This document shows positions 24,591 through 37,035 of a DNA stretch of 64,000 nucleotides, one piece after another. The notes beneath the pieces were generated by a model, which saw only the letters and a list, made by a program, of their open reading frames with translations, was not told where the DNA came from and made no database searches. Position 1 is the stretch's first letter, and each line of letters begins with the position of its first letter. The DNA is taken from positions 28,258,038 through 28,322,037 of the forward strand of contig CM029368.1 in the NCBI GenBank assembly GCA_017165825.1, read 5' to 3'. The position numbers and the translations under genes were made by a program. The DNA is from Hepsetus odoe (taxonomy: Eukaryota; Chordata; Actinopteri; Characiformes; Hepsetidae).

Positions 24591-24839
24591 GAAATGGATC
24601 AAATATCATAAACTCGTATTGCAGAGTTTCCAAAACATTTTCTTGCTTTTTCTGTGATTTTTGTTCATTTTTGGTCTGGGATTTCGGGAAAAACAGCCTT
24701 TACAAATCAAACTTTTTCTACTACTTATTAGATTCTACTATTTAATATTAGATTTATTGTTATTACTGTTATATAATATACTATTTAAATACTACTATAT
24801 ACTGGCATATAATATACTACTGGCATTACAATACTAAAA

Positions 24840-25450
24840 TAATTATCACCCAAAATCATTTTCACTAAGTCAGTTGGAATGTTCTGGTTTTCATAAGCAG
24901 CTTTATTTCTTGTGATGCGCGAAAACAAGACTGGAAAACAAATTCATCTCATATGCTCATATGGCAGCAAACCAAAAATCAAAAGTCAAACTAGCAGATC
25001 AGCCTTTGTAAACTTAGCACTGTATGATTAGACTTTTTTTCAAACCCTGGATGGGTAAAAAAAGCACTTTTATGGGTCAGTTATTTTAATTTGATGCACT
25101 GGTGCAGTGGCGGCCTAGTGGTTTAGGACTAGCCACCGGGATCGGAGGGTCATGGGTTTGAGTCCCAAATCATTAGGCTGATCTTGAGGTACTCTTAAGA
25201 AAGGTACCGTCTCTAACACGGCTCCTCAGGCACAAACATGTGGCTGCCTGCTGCTCCACTTAGGTGTGACGGGTTAAATGCAGAGAAGCTTTCGCTGTGG
25301 TTCACTGTGTGCTGTGGTGTCTTCACAATGGCAAATAGATCCATTGATAACTCTCAGACACTGCAGCCTTCAGTACAAAGGGCACTTAAAGGGGTGCACT
25401 ACTGCTCATACAAAATATCTGCATGAATTAACTGAGAATTGTGAGATGCG
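24840..25450. repeat. SOUL-array flanking repeat unit, copy 4
   Basis: Same ordered blocks as 15921-16600, upstream of SOUL copy B. It is interrupted at 25103-25335 by a SINE. Confidence 0.65.
25103..25335 (+). repeat. tRNA-derived SINE inside flanking unit copy 4
   Basis: Head 'gcagtggcggcctagtggtt' with B-box 'gggtttgagtccc', and body through 'gggttaaatgcagagaagc'. It is absent from the corresponding place in unit copy 2, so it inserted after duplication. Confidence 0.8.
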
Positions 25451-26439
25451 ATGCAAAGTTATTCAGATCATAGTCATGATGCTTTTGGCAAAGGTAATTT
25501 ACATTTCTGTGTTGGCAGCATTTAAGCAGAACAGTTTGTTTAGACATGTAAGGTGCCTTCAAGATAAATTATTTAACAGGGATGTTCATGCATTTTTCAA
25601 CATAATATCTGTGTGAAGTCACTCTTAAAGATTAGTTTGAAAAAGACCCGATATTGAGAAGAACTTCCTAACTATAGAGTTGGGCTTCAAGTCTGATGGC
25701 TGTCATAATTAGCTAAGATCACATGAGTTCTGTTTTTTAGATTTGTAATTAGAAAGGGAAAGAGATCAAAAAAAGGACCTGCTGACATCATCTCAGTGAC
25801 CCGCTTGTTAACACAGATGAGAGTGTTGAGGCGGACAAGGCTGGAGATCACTCTGTCATGCTGATTGAGTTAGAATAGCAGACTGGATTGTTCGCCGAAC
25901 AACACAGCCATGAATAAAGAAATGCACCAAAACATCCTGATGTTACCATAGAAACTGAAAAAAAGATCTAAACACACTGAAGCAACAAACTTTGTAAAAA
26001 GCAATAGTTGTGTCATTCTCAAAACTTTTGGCAACGGCTGTAGAAATAGTCTCTTCGAACTGCCATTTCCTGCAGTGTCTCTGAAAAGAGGATGATAAGG
26101 GAGAGAGGGTGGAGATCAGGAGAGATGATGGTGATTATTGTGGTAAAGGAAGTGACCCTGGCAGACAAGGGCCAAGAATGGGTGTGGGAGTGCAGTCTTT
26201 AAATGTCTTCACCCCAGCCTGTCCAACCAAAGAAATTCCCTGGGCTCCAAAAGACTGATGTAATTGATTTAAATGCATCCTTTAGAGCTAAACATTCAGC
26301 AGCACCCACCTTCCTATTGGGTGGTATTGGCCATGATAGATAGTATAAGTAGGTAAAAAATGAACATGATCAATATATTACACATTATGGTCAATACATT
26401 TTTATTAAACTCAATAGACGTCACATTTTCCATTATGTC

Positions 26440-26815
26440 TTAACCAATGTTTTTTTATGATGCTGAGATTTTCGTTGGGTGTGATGAGGAAGGACAGGAT
26501 TTGAAATGAATATATTAGAGAGACAGCTCAGGTTAGACAATTTTGAGACAAAGTTAGGGAAGCAAGGTTGTGTTGGACTGGACATGTCCAGGGGAGAGAT
26601 GAGGATTATATTGGGAGGAGGATGTTGAAGATGGAGCTGCCAGGAAAGAGGAGAAGAGGAAGACCAAAGAGGAGGTATATGGATGTGGTGAGAGAGGACA
26701 TGCAGGTGGTCGGTTTGAAGGAGGAAGATGCAGAGGATCAGATTAAATGGAGATGGCTGATCCGCCGTGGTGACGGGAAACGGAAGCAGCTGAAAGAAAA
26801 AAGGAAGAAGAATTT
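26440..26815 (+). mobile_element. LINE ORF2 C-terminal fragment (sense)
   Basis: Encodes WTGHVQGRDEDYIGRRMLKM and KRRRGRPKRRYMDVVREDM, the end of a non-LTR reverse transcriptase, and closes with the element tail 'gatccgccgtggtgacggg' and AAG-rich sequence. 5-prime truncated, as expected for LINE copies. The RTE-like clade is tentative. Confidence 0.75.
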
Positions 26816-27708
26816 AAGCAGTGCTTTTTTCAGCTGTACATTTCTAAAGATTTCTCACTTTTGAATGTATTTCCACTATGCATTCATATCTAGATCTCTT
26901 CTACAGTACAATATTAGATAAAGAGTGGGCTTTTTGAAATGATCTTAATCTGGCATGTGAACATTCTGCTGGTTAAGCCTGCACCGTATACAGCCCTCTT
27001 ACAATAAGGGAGTCAAAGCCAAGCAGCAGAATGTGCAGCTGTGTGGAACTTAGTGTGCTTCCTGCAGACATGTAGCTAAGTTCGGCGTTATGTATGAATT
27101 CAAGGTTGTGAATGAAATGTGAATGACAAGGACTGTCAATTTCTTACAAATGATTTTATTCACTGTTTGCATGTGCTTGCACTCAGATTTCTGTTCTGCA
27201 ACATTCAAGGATAAGATTCAGCTTGGAAAATTCTCCACTCCTGATATGGACTTGTTTTTCTCTCACATAACAAAGGTTCTCTGTTCCTCTTGTAGCAGTA
27301 TCTCCTGTAGCAGTCCATCTTGTAGCAGTTTTCTATGGTATATTTGTGTGCCCAAGGGCGACGAAAATACCTTCGCCTTTTCCTCTTCGCTGGTACACCG
27401 TGCATCTCTGCAATCAGTAATTAAAATTCTTTATTTAAATCTGTGAGTGTCTTCTCTTCGATTGAAGAAAATTTCTTCCCACAAGGTGCTTTGAGGACTT
27501 AACCCAACCAGTGAAAGAAAGTAAAAAGGAGCATTTTCTTAGGATACAGGGTTGATTTTTTTTAATTGCAGTCAGCAGTAATTTCCACTTCAAGCTACAG
27601 AATCTTCTATTTATTTGAGCAATATATACAAGTCTGAAATGTTAACTCTTACATTGAATGCTAATCTTTGTGCTTACATTCATACAGTGTAGCAACAATT
27701 GTGTTACA

Positions 27709-28261
27709 TACAGTATTGTGCAAAAGTTTTAGGCAGGTGTGAAAAAAATGCTGTAAACAAAGAATGCTTTCAGAAATATAAATAGTGATTGTTTATTTTT
27801 ATCAATTTACAAAATGCAAAGTGAGCGAACAAAAGAAAAATCTAAATCAGATCAATATTTGGTGTTACTACCTTTTGCCTTCAGACCAGCATCAGTTCTT
27901 CTGGCCCCACAGAGCCCTGATCTCAACATCATCCAGTGTGTCTGGATCACATGAAGAGACAGAAGGATGTGAGGAAGCTACATCCACAGAAGATCTGTGG
28001 TTAGTTCTCCAAGATGTTTGGAACGACCTACCAGCCGAGTTCCTTCAAAAACTGTGCGCAAGTGTACCTAGAAGAACTGATGCTGTTCTGAAGGCAAAGG
28101 GTGGTCACACCAAATATTGATTTAATTTAGATTTCTCTTTTGTTCATTCACTGCATTTTGTTGATTGATGAAAAGAAAGGATTAACACTTCCATTTTTGA
28201 AAGCGTTCTTTGTTTACAGCATTTTTTCCACACCTGCCTAAAACTTTTGCACAGTACTGTA
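27709..28261 (+). mobile_element. Non-autonomous Tc1/mariner element with long inverted ends
   Basis: Inverted terminal repeats of about 65-70 bases start TACAGTA(T/C)TGTGCAAAAG and end with the reverse complement, next to TA. The interior keeps only the transposase 3-prime part (CVWIT, VWNDLPAEFLQ, VPRRTDAVLKAKGGHTKY). The rest of the transposase is deleted, so the element could move only with help from elsewhere. Confidence 0.8.
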
Positions 28262-29070
28262 GTTTCCATCCTGTACACAGTACTCAGTATACTGCTCATA
28301 GACAGCTGTCAACAGACAACTGCTGCGAGAAAAAAGGAGTTACAAAACTCTGTCCTGTATATGCAATATCACATAGAACGGCCGGGAGGAATGAAATGTA
28401 ACCTGAACCTACAGTATTTTACAAACGAGAACCACATTTTGGTACATTTCAGTAGAACAAGCAAGGTAACCTTTACTTTTGCTGGTTGCCAAAATAATCT
28501 GCACCACAATATGAGCTAAACCAGAAGCATTGAGAGATAAATGACTTACTTGATAGATTTGCAGTGTACGATATGAAGAATATTTACATTGCATCATCTT
28601 GAACTGATTTTGCAGCACGACACATACGTGCCTTCAGCCAAACTTTCCTTCGAACACAGATGTGTGGAATGAACTGCTGATAACTCTGAAAATGTCTGTG
28701 TGGCTACCCAGTTGGAAATTCAAAATCATCCTTCATCTTCTACCCTTATTTCGTGTTCTGCCATGAAGATGCCAAGACATGATCCAAAATATTACTTAAC
28801 AGAAAAGAAAGCTGTTTTTAGAAACAAATTATATTCCCATTGCCAATTGCCAGAAGCAATATGTTACAAATTCCTGAAAATGCAGGAGAAGTCACTGCTT
28901 CTCCAAGAACAAAGCACCGTGCACTACATAAATGCACATTTTTTGGCTAAGCCACATGGAAGGCTCCCTCAAAACACATACACCATGTGATATGTGATAT
29001 ATGGCACTCTTACTGAATGCTACATTATCACTGATTTGGCCCGCCAACATACTGGGCGGCAGCGGTCACC

Positions 29071-32000
29071 TCAGCTGCTCACACTGTGTCCACTGCTGGA
29101 GCTGTCCAACTCCTCTCCACTCTCTTCCTCATGGATGTCGTCCATGATGAGTTCATACACCTGCTCCACCAGGCTGCCCTGGCTCAGGCATGTGTTGACT
29201 GTGGAGCCACTGCTGATGTGGGGCAGGCTGGGATTGACCACCACTGGTTTCCTGTTCCTCTGCCTGCTGCGTGGATGGACACATTCTGTCCCAGGCACAT
29301 GGGGCTCTGCAGATTGCGACAGAATGAGACTTGTCAAACTAAGTATGAATAGTATGAAATACATTATGAGATGTCATATAATTAAGACTATTTTCTAAAG
29401 AAGCAAACATGAAAGAAACCAAACATGCTTGATGTTTTCTTGATGCACAATTTGATGCGCAACATTCCTTTCAGCAATGTTCAGGTTTTCAAGTTTCCTA
29501 CATTTTGTTTTTAAGCTCCAGGGTCATTGTAAAGGCAATCTACACACAATGTCCTTGCTGACAAAGCAAAAAACAGATCTTTGGAGTGTTTGGCTTATAT
29601 ATTAAAAATTAAAGACTGAAATATCCCATTTCCAGAAGTATTCATGTTGTATGAGGTGGAAAAGATTAACATGGGCTCTCTGATCAGCCTGCAACCACAC
29701 GACTCCTTTTGCAACAAGCTGAGATGCAATGTGTTGTGACAGCAGCTCTTCTGAGGAGAGGAGATGGACTAACCTTCATTACTCACCCTGAGCCTTGGGC
29801 AATCATGATCCTGTTACTGGTTTCTTGGATGCCCTTCCTTGGAGCACTTTTGGCAGGTACTAACCACTGCATACTGTGAACACCCACAAAACCTATTGTT
29901 TTGAAGATGCTTCGACCCAGTTGCCTAGCCATTGCAATTTGGCTAAATCTGATTTGTAAAAATCTCTTAGATCCTTACTCTCCTTGCTTCTAGCTTCAAA
30001 AGACTTGCTGCTTAATATATCCCACCCCTTGACAGTTGCTAGCAAGATAATGAATGTTATCCACCCTTTTGCTGTGAGGTGACAGCACTAACCACCCTTA
30101 AAACAAACAGAAATATGCCATCTTTAATGTGTTCTGTTAAAATTTGAAAGATAATTATGCCAAATGGACTACCAAACAGATCTGGACAATTCTTTGAAAA
30201 TATGGTTTAAAAGAACAATTTGTTCGTGAACTGGATATCATTACTGGCTAGTGAGTGGAAAGCTTATTTAAAGCAAGGATGTGATGATTTAGGTATGCAG
30301 TTTGCGACTGGTGGAATATAAGCCGCCATTTCTTGTTGGCTAAAGTGTAAAACTAGAGACACAAACAAGATGTAGACACTAATCATCACTTTGCTGACTG
30401 GCTACACTTAGGTTAAGGGCAAAACTTTGTAATGGGGGCATGTTTTAGTCTTGCTTTGTGAGCATGTAGGAATTGTGGGAATGCTGACATCTAGAGAAGG
30501 CCAGCAGCATGTTACCCTGTCTATTGTAGCAGTCCTCTGCTAGGCAGCTGTGCTGTCTTCTTCTCGGCCCTTCATATGTCAGGTTTCTGCGTGGAGGCAG
30601 AATCTGCGTTGGCAGTATAATAGACCGGCAGGTATAACAGGGAGAGCCCACATCCATCCGGCCAAACCCCCTAGAGGACATGCAGATGGGGGTAGACAAG
30701 TTTACCATTGTGATCAACAGAAAAGGAAATCAGCCACACTCTGTATAAGCATATTCTGTTCCCATGAAGTTTCCATCATAGAAGTCTATTGTGCTCAACA
30801 AACACTCAAATTGGACAGTTCATTCCTGGAGAGTCAGGGCGTTTACAGAGTCAGTATCATGGAAAAACAACTTAAAAAAAAAAAAAAAGGCTCTTATGTA
30901 CTATGCACTCTCCAGTCCACACAGCTCTAAATTTAAGGTCAGCATCCTTCAATGACCACACTGGAAGACTGAATGAGTCACAGTGCTTCAACTAGGTTGT
31001 GCAATATCGCAGGCACCTTCATGGACCCTGATTTGAGACAGCTTATACATGAAAATCAGGCTTTTTTATTTTTTACCATGTCATAAAAACAAATGCATAT
31101 TCAGCCTACATCAGTTTATCCTTCCTCCTTGCTTTTCAAATGGACATTACAGGTCAGCCAATAAGAACGACAGTATAAAATGCACAGTAAAAAAAATTCT
31201 GGGGAAAAAATGAGCTTGCAGATGGTCAACTGTGACATTGATACATATACCCATACAAATGTAGGATACACACTTTAAAGCAAAAAAAACAAAAAACTAA
31301 TTTCAACTAATGCAAGTGTTTCTTCACTCTTGTGCTGCTTCCACTCACCTGAAAGATCGAGCACAGTTAGGGCAGTAGAACTCTGCAATGCCCCACATTT
31401 TGTGCGGGGGCACCGGGTCATATTTCTTCTTACATCGGTGGCAGCGAGACACCTAGAGAAGATCACAAGTCATGTGTTTTCTGCTCATATTTAACAGGAA
31501 CACATCACTCTTTTCTCAAATCGGTCTACAGGACATCGGTTGCAAGATATTACATCATGCCAATCAAAATCTGGACACATTCTGCTGAAGGTTTTTTATA
31601 TGAAACTTCATGGATGAAAGGAGGGATATCGAAAATATTTTTGTGCTATGTACTGTACTGTTTGAAAGCTTTTTCAAAAGATGTCTCTTTATATTTTGCT
31701 TCCAAAGACATGTTTATGTTGAATTGCTGAGGAATAGTCCTTGAGGCTTCCTGAAGGACAAAGTTTTTGTCTCTCATTTTCAGTTTAGTCCCTGTACCTG
31801 TCCTATTTCAGAGGATTGTTTTTGTTTGCTAATCCATGCAGTGACCTACATATGATTCATTCAAGCAGAGCAAAGTGACGAAGAAGCAGTAAAGAATTAG
31901 ACAGTTGATTGGTTTACTGCTGATACTGAACGCTGCATGGCTGAAACACATTTCTTTTCTATGAAGATAAGACGGTTTGAAAGGCATAAGATATAAAAAA

Positions 32001-35000
32001 TATTTTTGCACCAAAAAGGTGATTCCCTTGCCAAATATAAAAAATGAGGGGTGGCTCAAGAATTTGCACAGCGTTATATACATGTTATTTCATTGTAGTG
32101 CTGTCTTCAATATTATTTCATTGAGATCCCATTGTAAGTAAATCAGTAAGTCATTTTCTGCCGCTTGTCCCAAGCGGGGTCGCGGGGGGGTGCTGGAGTC
32201 CATCCCAGCTCACACAGGGTGAAGGACGGGGGACACACCCTGGACAGGTCACCAGCCCATCGCAGGGAGGAGCATGATGGGGACGGCACCTTGCTCAAGG
32301 GCACCTCAGGGCAACCTATTGGGAAGGGGTTCGAACCCCCGATCCTCTGATCATGCGGCCAACGCCCAAACCACTAGGCCACCGCTGCCCCTCATCCCAT
32401 TGTAAGTATCTAAATATTTAAAAAACTATTCTATTTTGCACAACTATTCTTTGTTTATAAACTGTCATTGAAAGAAATTAAATTTAATAAAACAGAAAAG
32501 AGTGTAAACATTAGTCTCAGAATTGGAAACCAGTCCAATTCCAGCTTGGCTCGTCATGCTGACGAATAGATCAGCTAGTCACAGTGATACCCAGTCTAAA
32601 TCGTTGGTGGTCTCAGGACTTCACATGCATGATACTGAGTAAGTCCGCAGGGTGTCTAATTCTGCTTTCCTGAACAGCTGCATGTGATAAATAAGGAGTG
32701 AAATATTTTTAAAAATATTTTAGACAAGCAAACTGATATTCATATGAAATTCATTGTGCTTCCATAAACAGCTCAAAGCTTATAAGACTGGTGGCCATAA
32801 GACCAGAATCTGCTGGTTTAAACTGGGCGAAAACCCATTGCTTTTGACTTGTGGTGTGAGGGCTGCGTTTGTTTGTGGCCTTTACCCTTTTCCTCTGGGG
32901 CACACGTCGCCACCAGACTTGGTCACATGTCTGGCAGGCAAACTGGTGAATGACGGATGGGATTAGGTTTTTCTGAGCATGGTCAAACATCCGCTTGTTC
33001 TTCTCAGTCAGGGGCAGGACCCGAAGATGCTTACTAAGCTCCTACACACACACACACCAACACACAGATGCAAATACATACATAAACATTTAAGCAGAGG
33101 TTTTTTGTATTCTTGTGTGCTTAGTAAGTGTTTTGTTTTTGGAAAGAGCAAAGGACTAAACGTTGGCTTTAGGTAACTGACCTGTATGTCCTTGTCCTCC
33201 TGTGGCTCTTTGTTTGTTTTAGACTGCAGAGATATAAAAGGGAGGTTAATAGATGGTGTTGGTGAATCCACTGTAGATTTCAAACTGCACAGAGTGAGGC
33301 AACTTTACTTACTTTTTCAGAGCACCTAGAGTCATCATTGGCCCCTGATGACATCGCATCCTTTTTATTCTGCAGTTTTGGGAGCAAATATGATCATTAG
33401 CAACATTTTAATGAAATACCCCAAGTGTTGGGTCTATTGTTGTGGGGGATGGAATTTAACCAAAGAGTTTTACAGATGATCCTGTGGAGACCCTGAAACA
33501 GGACCAGCCAAGAAGAAGAAGAAGAAGAAGAAGAAGAAGAAGAAGAAGAGGTTTCATTTCAGCTAAAGAACTGGGAACAAATGTTTACTGTGACAAGCTG
33601 CAAAGTGGCTAAAGATGCAAAGTTCTAGCTAAAGGGGTTCCTGATCCTCTGTAATTACATGCACTTCTTTCTTCACTGCTTCATGCCTTAAGCTAGACGG
33701 CTTTGTTCTCCTTGAATGATGGGTGGCTTCAGACATTTGCACACTAATGACTGCAATTATTTGTAAGCTGCATAGCATTGCATAGCTACATTGCAGAGCA
33801 GTAGCAGCCACATGTAAGTCTAAATTTGGCAAACATTTTAAAAGCGTGGTCATTTGGAGTCAGGGTGAAAAAATGTCCATTAAATGTTGTTGCACTACTG
33901 CATTGAAGTGTTGCCAATGTAGCATGCAGAACATTACCTGCTCTCTTTCTTCAGCTTGCAGTTTCTGAACCACGTTCTGAAAATGCGCAGGAAAAGAATT
34001 CAGTGTTGGTTTCACTCAAACAAAATGCACTGCTAAAATGTCATTTACAGGCTAGATGGCACCTTACCCTAACGACAGGGTCATTCTTCAGAGACCACTT
34101 ATCTTCTTCATCTAGGTCTGTTTGTGGAGAACGCATAAAGTTAAGAGGAAAGCAAGATGTGGATGTAAAACTGTTTATAAAAAACATTCAATCACAGTAT
34201 CCCATCACCATCAGGTTTGCTGTTGAACAACCCCAGATATCTTTTCCTTTTACCTCTATCTTTCATCAGGATGATCTCTTTGGCAACCATCTGGTGGTTG
34301 TTCCTGTAGCGTCGCATGAGTAAAGTTGCCTTGTCCACTGGAATCTTCCCTTGGAAGGTCTCTCTCAGCCGCCTGACGCATTTTTCCAACTGAGTCAACA
34401 AAACATTCATATTTGTAAAGATATGTAGCAGGTGAGCCAATCATTTTATGATCAGTCAGTCATCAATGGGAACCCAGGTTGCCAGTCCACCAACCAACAC
34501 ACGCTGTATAATGACAGGTTCATAACGGGCATGCATTATGCCAACAAGGAAGTGCCACTAATTCCAAACTGAAGATATGAATCACACACCAGTTGTGCCA
34601 CATAACCACAGCACAACTAACAGCCTTTATATTAACTGATCAGATAACTTTATTGGTCCCTAGGAAAACGGCAACTGCAAGTAAAAGGATAATAACAATA
34701 AAGGAAACTGTGATAACAATAAAGACAATAAATAATATATTATTTATTAATATAAAAAATATTATTCAATGAAATAATGTCAAATAAACTACTATAATGC
34801 TTCTTTAGCAAACCTTTGCATTATAAAATCCCTCTATACAACATCAACTATATTAGCTGCTGTGTGAACACAATGTACCATAAAAACAGTTATTTATAGG
34901 TACGTGGTGAAGCAAAACATCATCTCAAAATCAATCTCACCAACAGTCATGGATATAAAATACAAAACTTAAAGTAGATTGATATTTACAGATACACCCA

Positions 35001-35416
35001 GTGCAACATAGAGGTAGTGCATTAATTGAGTACAAAATAAAAGTCCGTAAAGGCTCAAAATAAATATCCATATAAATATCACCGAATGCCTCCCTAATGG
35101 TAGTAGTTGTAGTTTAAGGATAACTGGCAAACGTTTTTATAGTTTTATAACCTTTGGGAAAATAAATGAACTAAGACGGACTGACAGACCCCTCGGTCAT
35201 CTCCTAAACCGTATTTCTCTCATGTACATTCACTTCTCTTACACAAATAAAGCTTTTACGAGCTCCCATCTACTTAATGGACGTAACAGGTCTCTGAAAT
35301 CCAACCCTTCTGCACCTACACTGTCGAAAACCAAGTGTTTTCTTTAAAATCTTCATCATTAAAAAAAAACCCAAAATAACAGTAACACGGCCTACCTCCA
35401 CCTCCTCTGCCCTCAT
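29071..35416 (-). CDS. shfl: Shiftless antiviral inhibitor of ribosomal frameshifting (shfl)
   Basis: Orthologue of human SHFL (C19orf66/RyDEN), an interferon-induced protein known to inhibit programmed -1 ribosomal frameshifting. Ten exons join to 329 residues: 35396-35416, 34254-34389, 34068-34111, 33938-33976, 33313-33369, 33182-33223, 32886-33041, 31349-31452, 30516-30670 and 29071-29306. Family landmarks are LEKCVRRLRETFQGK near the N-terminus, FACQTCDQVWWRRVPQRK (Cys 149 and 152), CHRCKKKY (169 and 172), MWGIAEFYCPNCARSF (192 and 195), SPCYTC, EDCYNR, EPHVPGTECVHP and PHISSGSTVNTCLSQG, with an acidic tail. The paired cysteines form a zinc-ribbon-like domain. Several small exons encode a Lys/Glu-rich linker between the N-terminus and the zinc region. 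The length exceeds the human 291 residues. The start gives the short first exon typical of the gene. The gene lies head-to-head with rdh8, about 2.1 kb away. Confidence 0.95.
29660..30060. repeat. Dispersed fish repeat, copy in shfl intron 9
   Basis: Contains 'gagcacttttggcaggtactaaccactgcatac' and 'gcttcgacccagttgcctagcc', the characteristic core of the repeat at 9900-10765. No coding potential. Confidence 0.65.
32155..32395 (-). repeat. tRNA-derived SINE with attached repeat in shfl intron 7
   Basis: The tRNA head is at the right end (gccaccgctgcccctc) with B-box 'gggttcgaaccccc' on the minus strand. The left part, 32165-32260, is the 'ggtcgcgggggggtgctgg' to 'accctggacaggtcaccag' fish repeat that also occurs at 4810-4880. 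Confidence 0.75.
33508..33551. repeat. AAG microsatellite in shfl intron 4
   Basis: (aag)n preceded by 'accagcc'. It is probably the residual 3-prime end of a LINE insertion, since the family here ends in AAG runs. Confidence 0.75.
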
Positions 35417-35505
35417 TTCTCTCAGGACGTGAAGTTTAGGCGAGCACAAAGTCAGAAATGCGCCCAGAAATGACAGCGCTGCGTCTTTCCTGTACACAGA
35501 TCTTT

Positions 35506-35517
35506 ACTTTCACTTTC
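35506..35517 (-). promoter_or_regulatory. ISRE/IRF element upstream of shfl
   Basis: The minus strand reads GAAAGTGAAAGT, an exact match to the ISRE/IRF consensus GAAANNGAAAST, about 90 bases upstream of the shfl start codon. The human orthologue is interferon-stimulated, so site and function agree. It is not inside a recognisable SINE. Confidence 0.7.
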
Positions 35518-35736
35518 CAAGTCCTGTTCATGTTCTCCACCACTAGGGGGAGCCAAAGACTGCTGGAGAACAGAGCACAAACGTTGTTAAATATTATTGG
35601 TTCTGTCGGGCTGCTCCGTAAGAGAGACAGTAAATGGAGAAGTAAATGGAGTTTGTCAGTAAATGTAGAATAGATGTATTCGTTAAAAATCCTTTGAAAT
35701 CCCTGGAATCCTCTCAGCGCGCAAGTGCGCCTGAAA

Positions 35737-35755
35737 ACTACAACTCCCAGAATGC
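35737..35755 (+). promoter_or_regulatory. Staf/ZNF143-type promoter site
   Basis: ACTACAACTCCCAGAATGC differs by one base from the well-known 'actacaattcccagaatgc' (SBS2) motif bound by ZNF143/THAP11 complexes at vertebrate promoters. It sits about 320 bases upstream of shfl and about 140 bases before a candidate rdh8 exon-1 donor. Confidence 0.6.
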
Positions 35756-36779
35756 CTCGGGGCGCCGCTCAGGTTCGTGATCAGCGATGACCTGTTGACG
35801 AAGGTCAACAACGTGACAAAAACAAAATGCAGTGAAAATAAAAGAAACTCGCAGACGTGGACTGGCATCGATAGCGCTGTTTTCTACAATTGGTGAGCCA
35901 TCAGTTCGACTTTTTAAAAAGTGTTTAACAGTGTTTTTTCCTCAGTTGTCTTTTTTCGTCTTCGTGACGGAGCAGCCTTCTTTCTCAGTAAAACTCAAAA
36001 ATAACACGTTACAATAAGATTACACTTATAAAGGGCTCATTAACGGTTTATAATTAGTGCATTGATGTTTTAATTAGGTTATAAACACCTTAATAAGCTC
36101 CAATGAGCTGTTTTAACGGGGTTGGGCAATGTGACGATGTTTCTGTTTATCGTGATAAATTAAGACTCGATAATCGAGTGTCGTGAAATCGTCATTAATG
36201 TATTAAAGCACTGGATTTGAACAGAATTTATTGTAGTACATGGTGGGAAACGTTGATGAAAATATTTATTTATAATTTTTTGGTACAACTGGTTCATTCA
36301 ATCATTGTTATTAACAATGGTAAATAATTATGATGTGCTGTGCACCATTAAAAAAATATTAACTTAATTATTAACCATTTATGACCTATTCATATTTAAC
36401 ATGTTAGAAGTGTTCTTAATGGAAAACGCTACCAATGCAGATTAGACGAGTGATACTCGTTTCCTCAAGGCCGTTAGTTTTTCATTTTCCTTTATTTCGT
36501 CGTTTCTTTATGTACCGATGCTCTTCTTTATGTACTGAAGCACCTAAAATGCTTATGCTGCAGAAAACATTATGCGTTTTGGGTTAGTACAAAAGGATGC
36601 TGGACATGCAGTTCCACTTTTTGTCTCCACAGAAAAGTCTCATGCTTCTCTGATAAGATAATGTGAAATAATGTGTATCATAATGGGAACATATATGATC
36701 ATTTGACAGAATGCTCCTAATTAAGTGATCACACGTGTCAATGTGCAGGACATAGACATAATCACATGACATAACATGT

Positions 36780-37035
36780 GTGATCCATTATCAGATCCAC
36801 TTATGCTACCCATCACCAGTTCATCACAGGGCAGACACTCACATACAGTCATGTTCCAGGCCACTAGGTTGTCCTGAAGCATGCTTGAGCAAGGTACTGT
36901 TCCCACCACTGCTTCCCAGGCTCTTTAAATAGCTCCCCTGCTGCATGGTGTGTTTGGGTGAAAAGCAGAAGTTGAATTTCGTCCCGTCTCACTGTGCGCT
37001 GTGTTTTCAGTGACAATAATAGTCACTTCGACTTT
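36780..37035 (+). repeat. tRNA-derived SINE, degraded
   Basis: Carries 'gcttgagcaaggtactgttccc', 'agctcccctgctgcatggtgtg', 'aaaagcagaagttgaatttcg' and the tail 'gacaataatagtcactt'. The head is poorly kept. Confidence 0.65.

Larger units (their letters stand above)
24136..29070. other. Repeat-rich intergenic region between SOUL copy B and shfl
   Basis: Holds a CTT microsatellite with a LINE tail (24513-24590), flanking unit copy 4 with a SINE inside (24840-25450), a LINE 3-prime fragment (26440-26815) and a Tc1-type element (27709-28261). In the remaining pieces (25450-26440, 26820-27700, 28265-29070) I see no supported gene. Short open frames there show no recognisable motif. Confidence 0.5.

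Noticed and set aside
27205..27405. Basic Cys/Arg-rich minus-strand frame as a small gene
   Set aside because: No recognisable domain, no splice support and composition suggestive of chance; it lies between transposon fragments.
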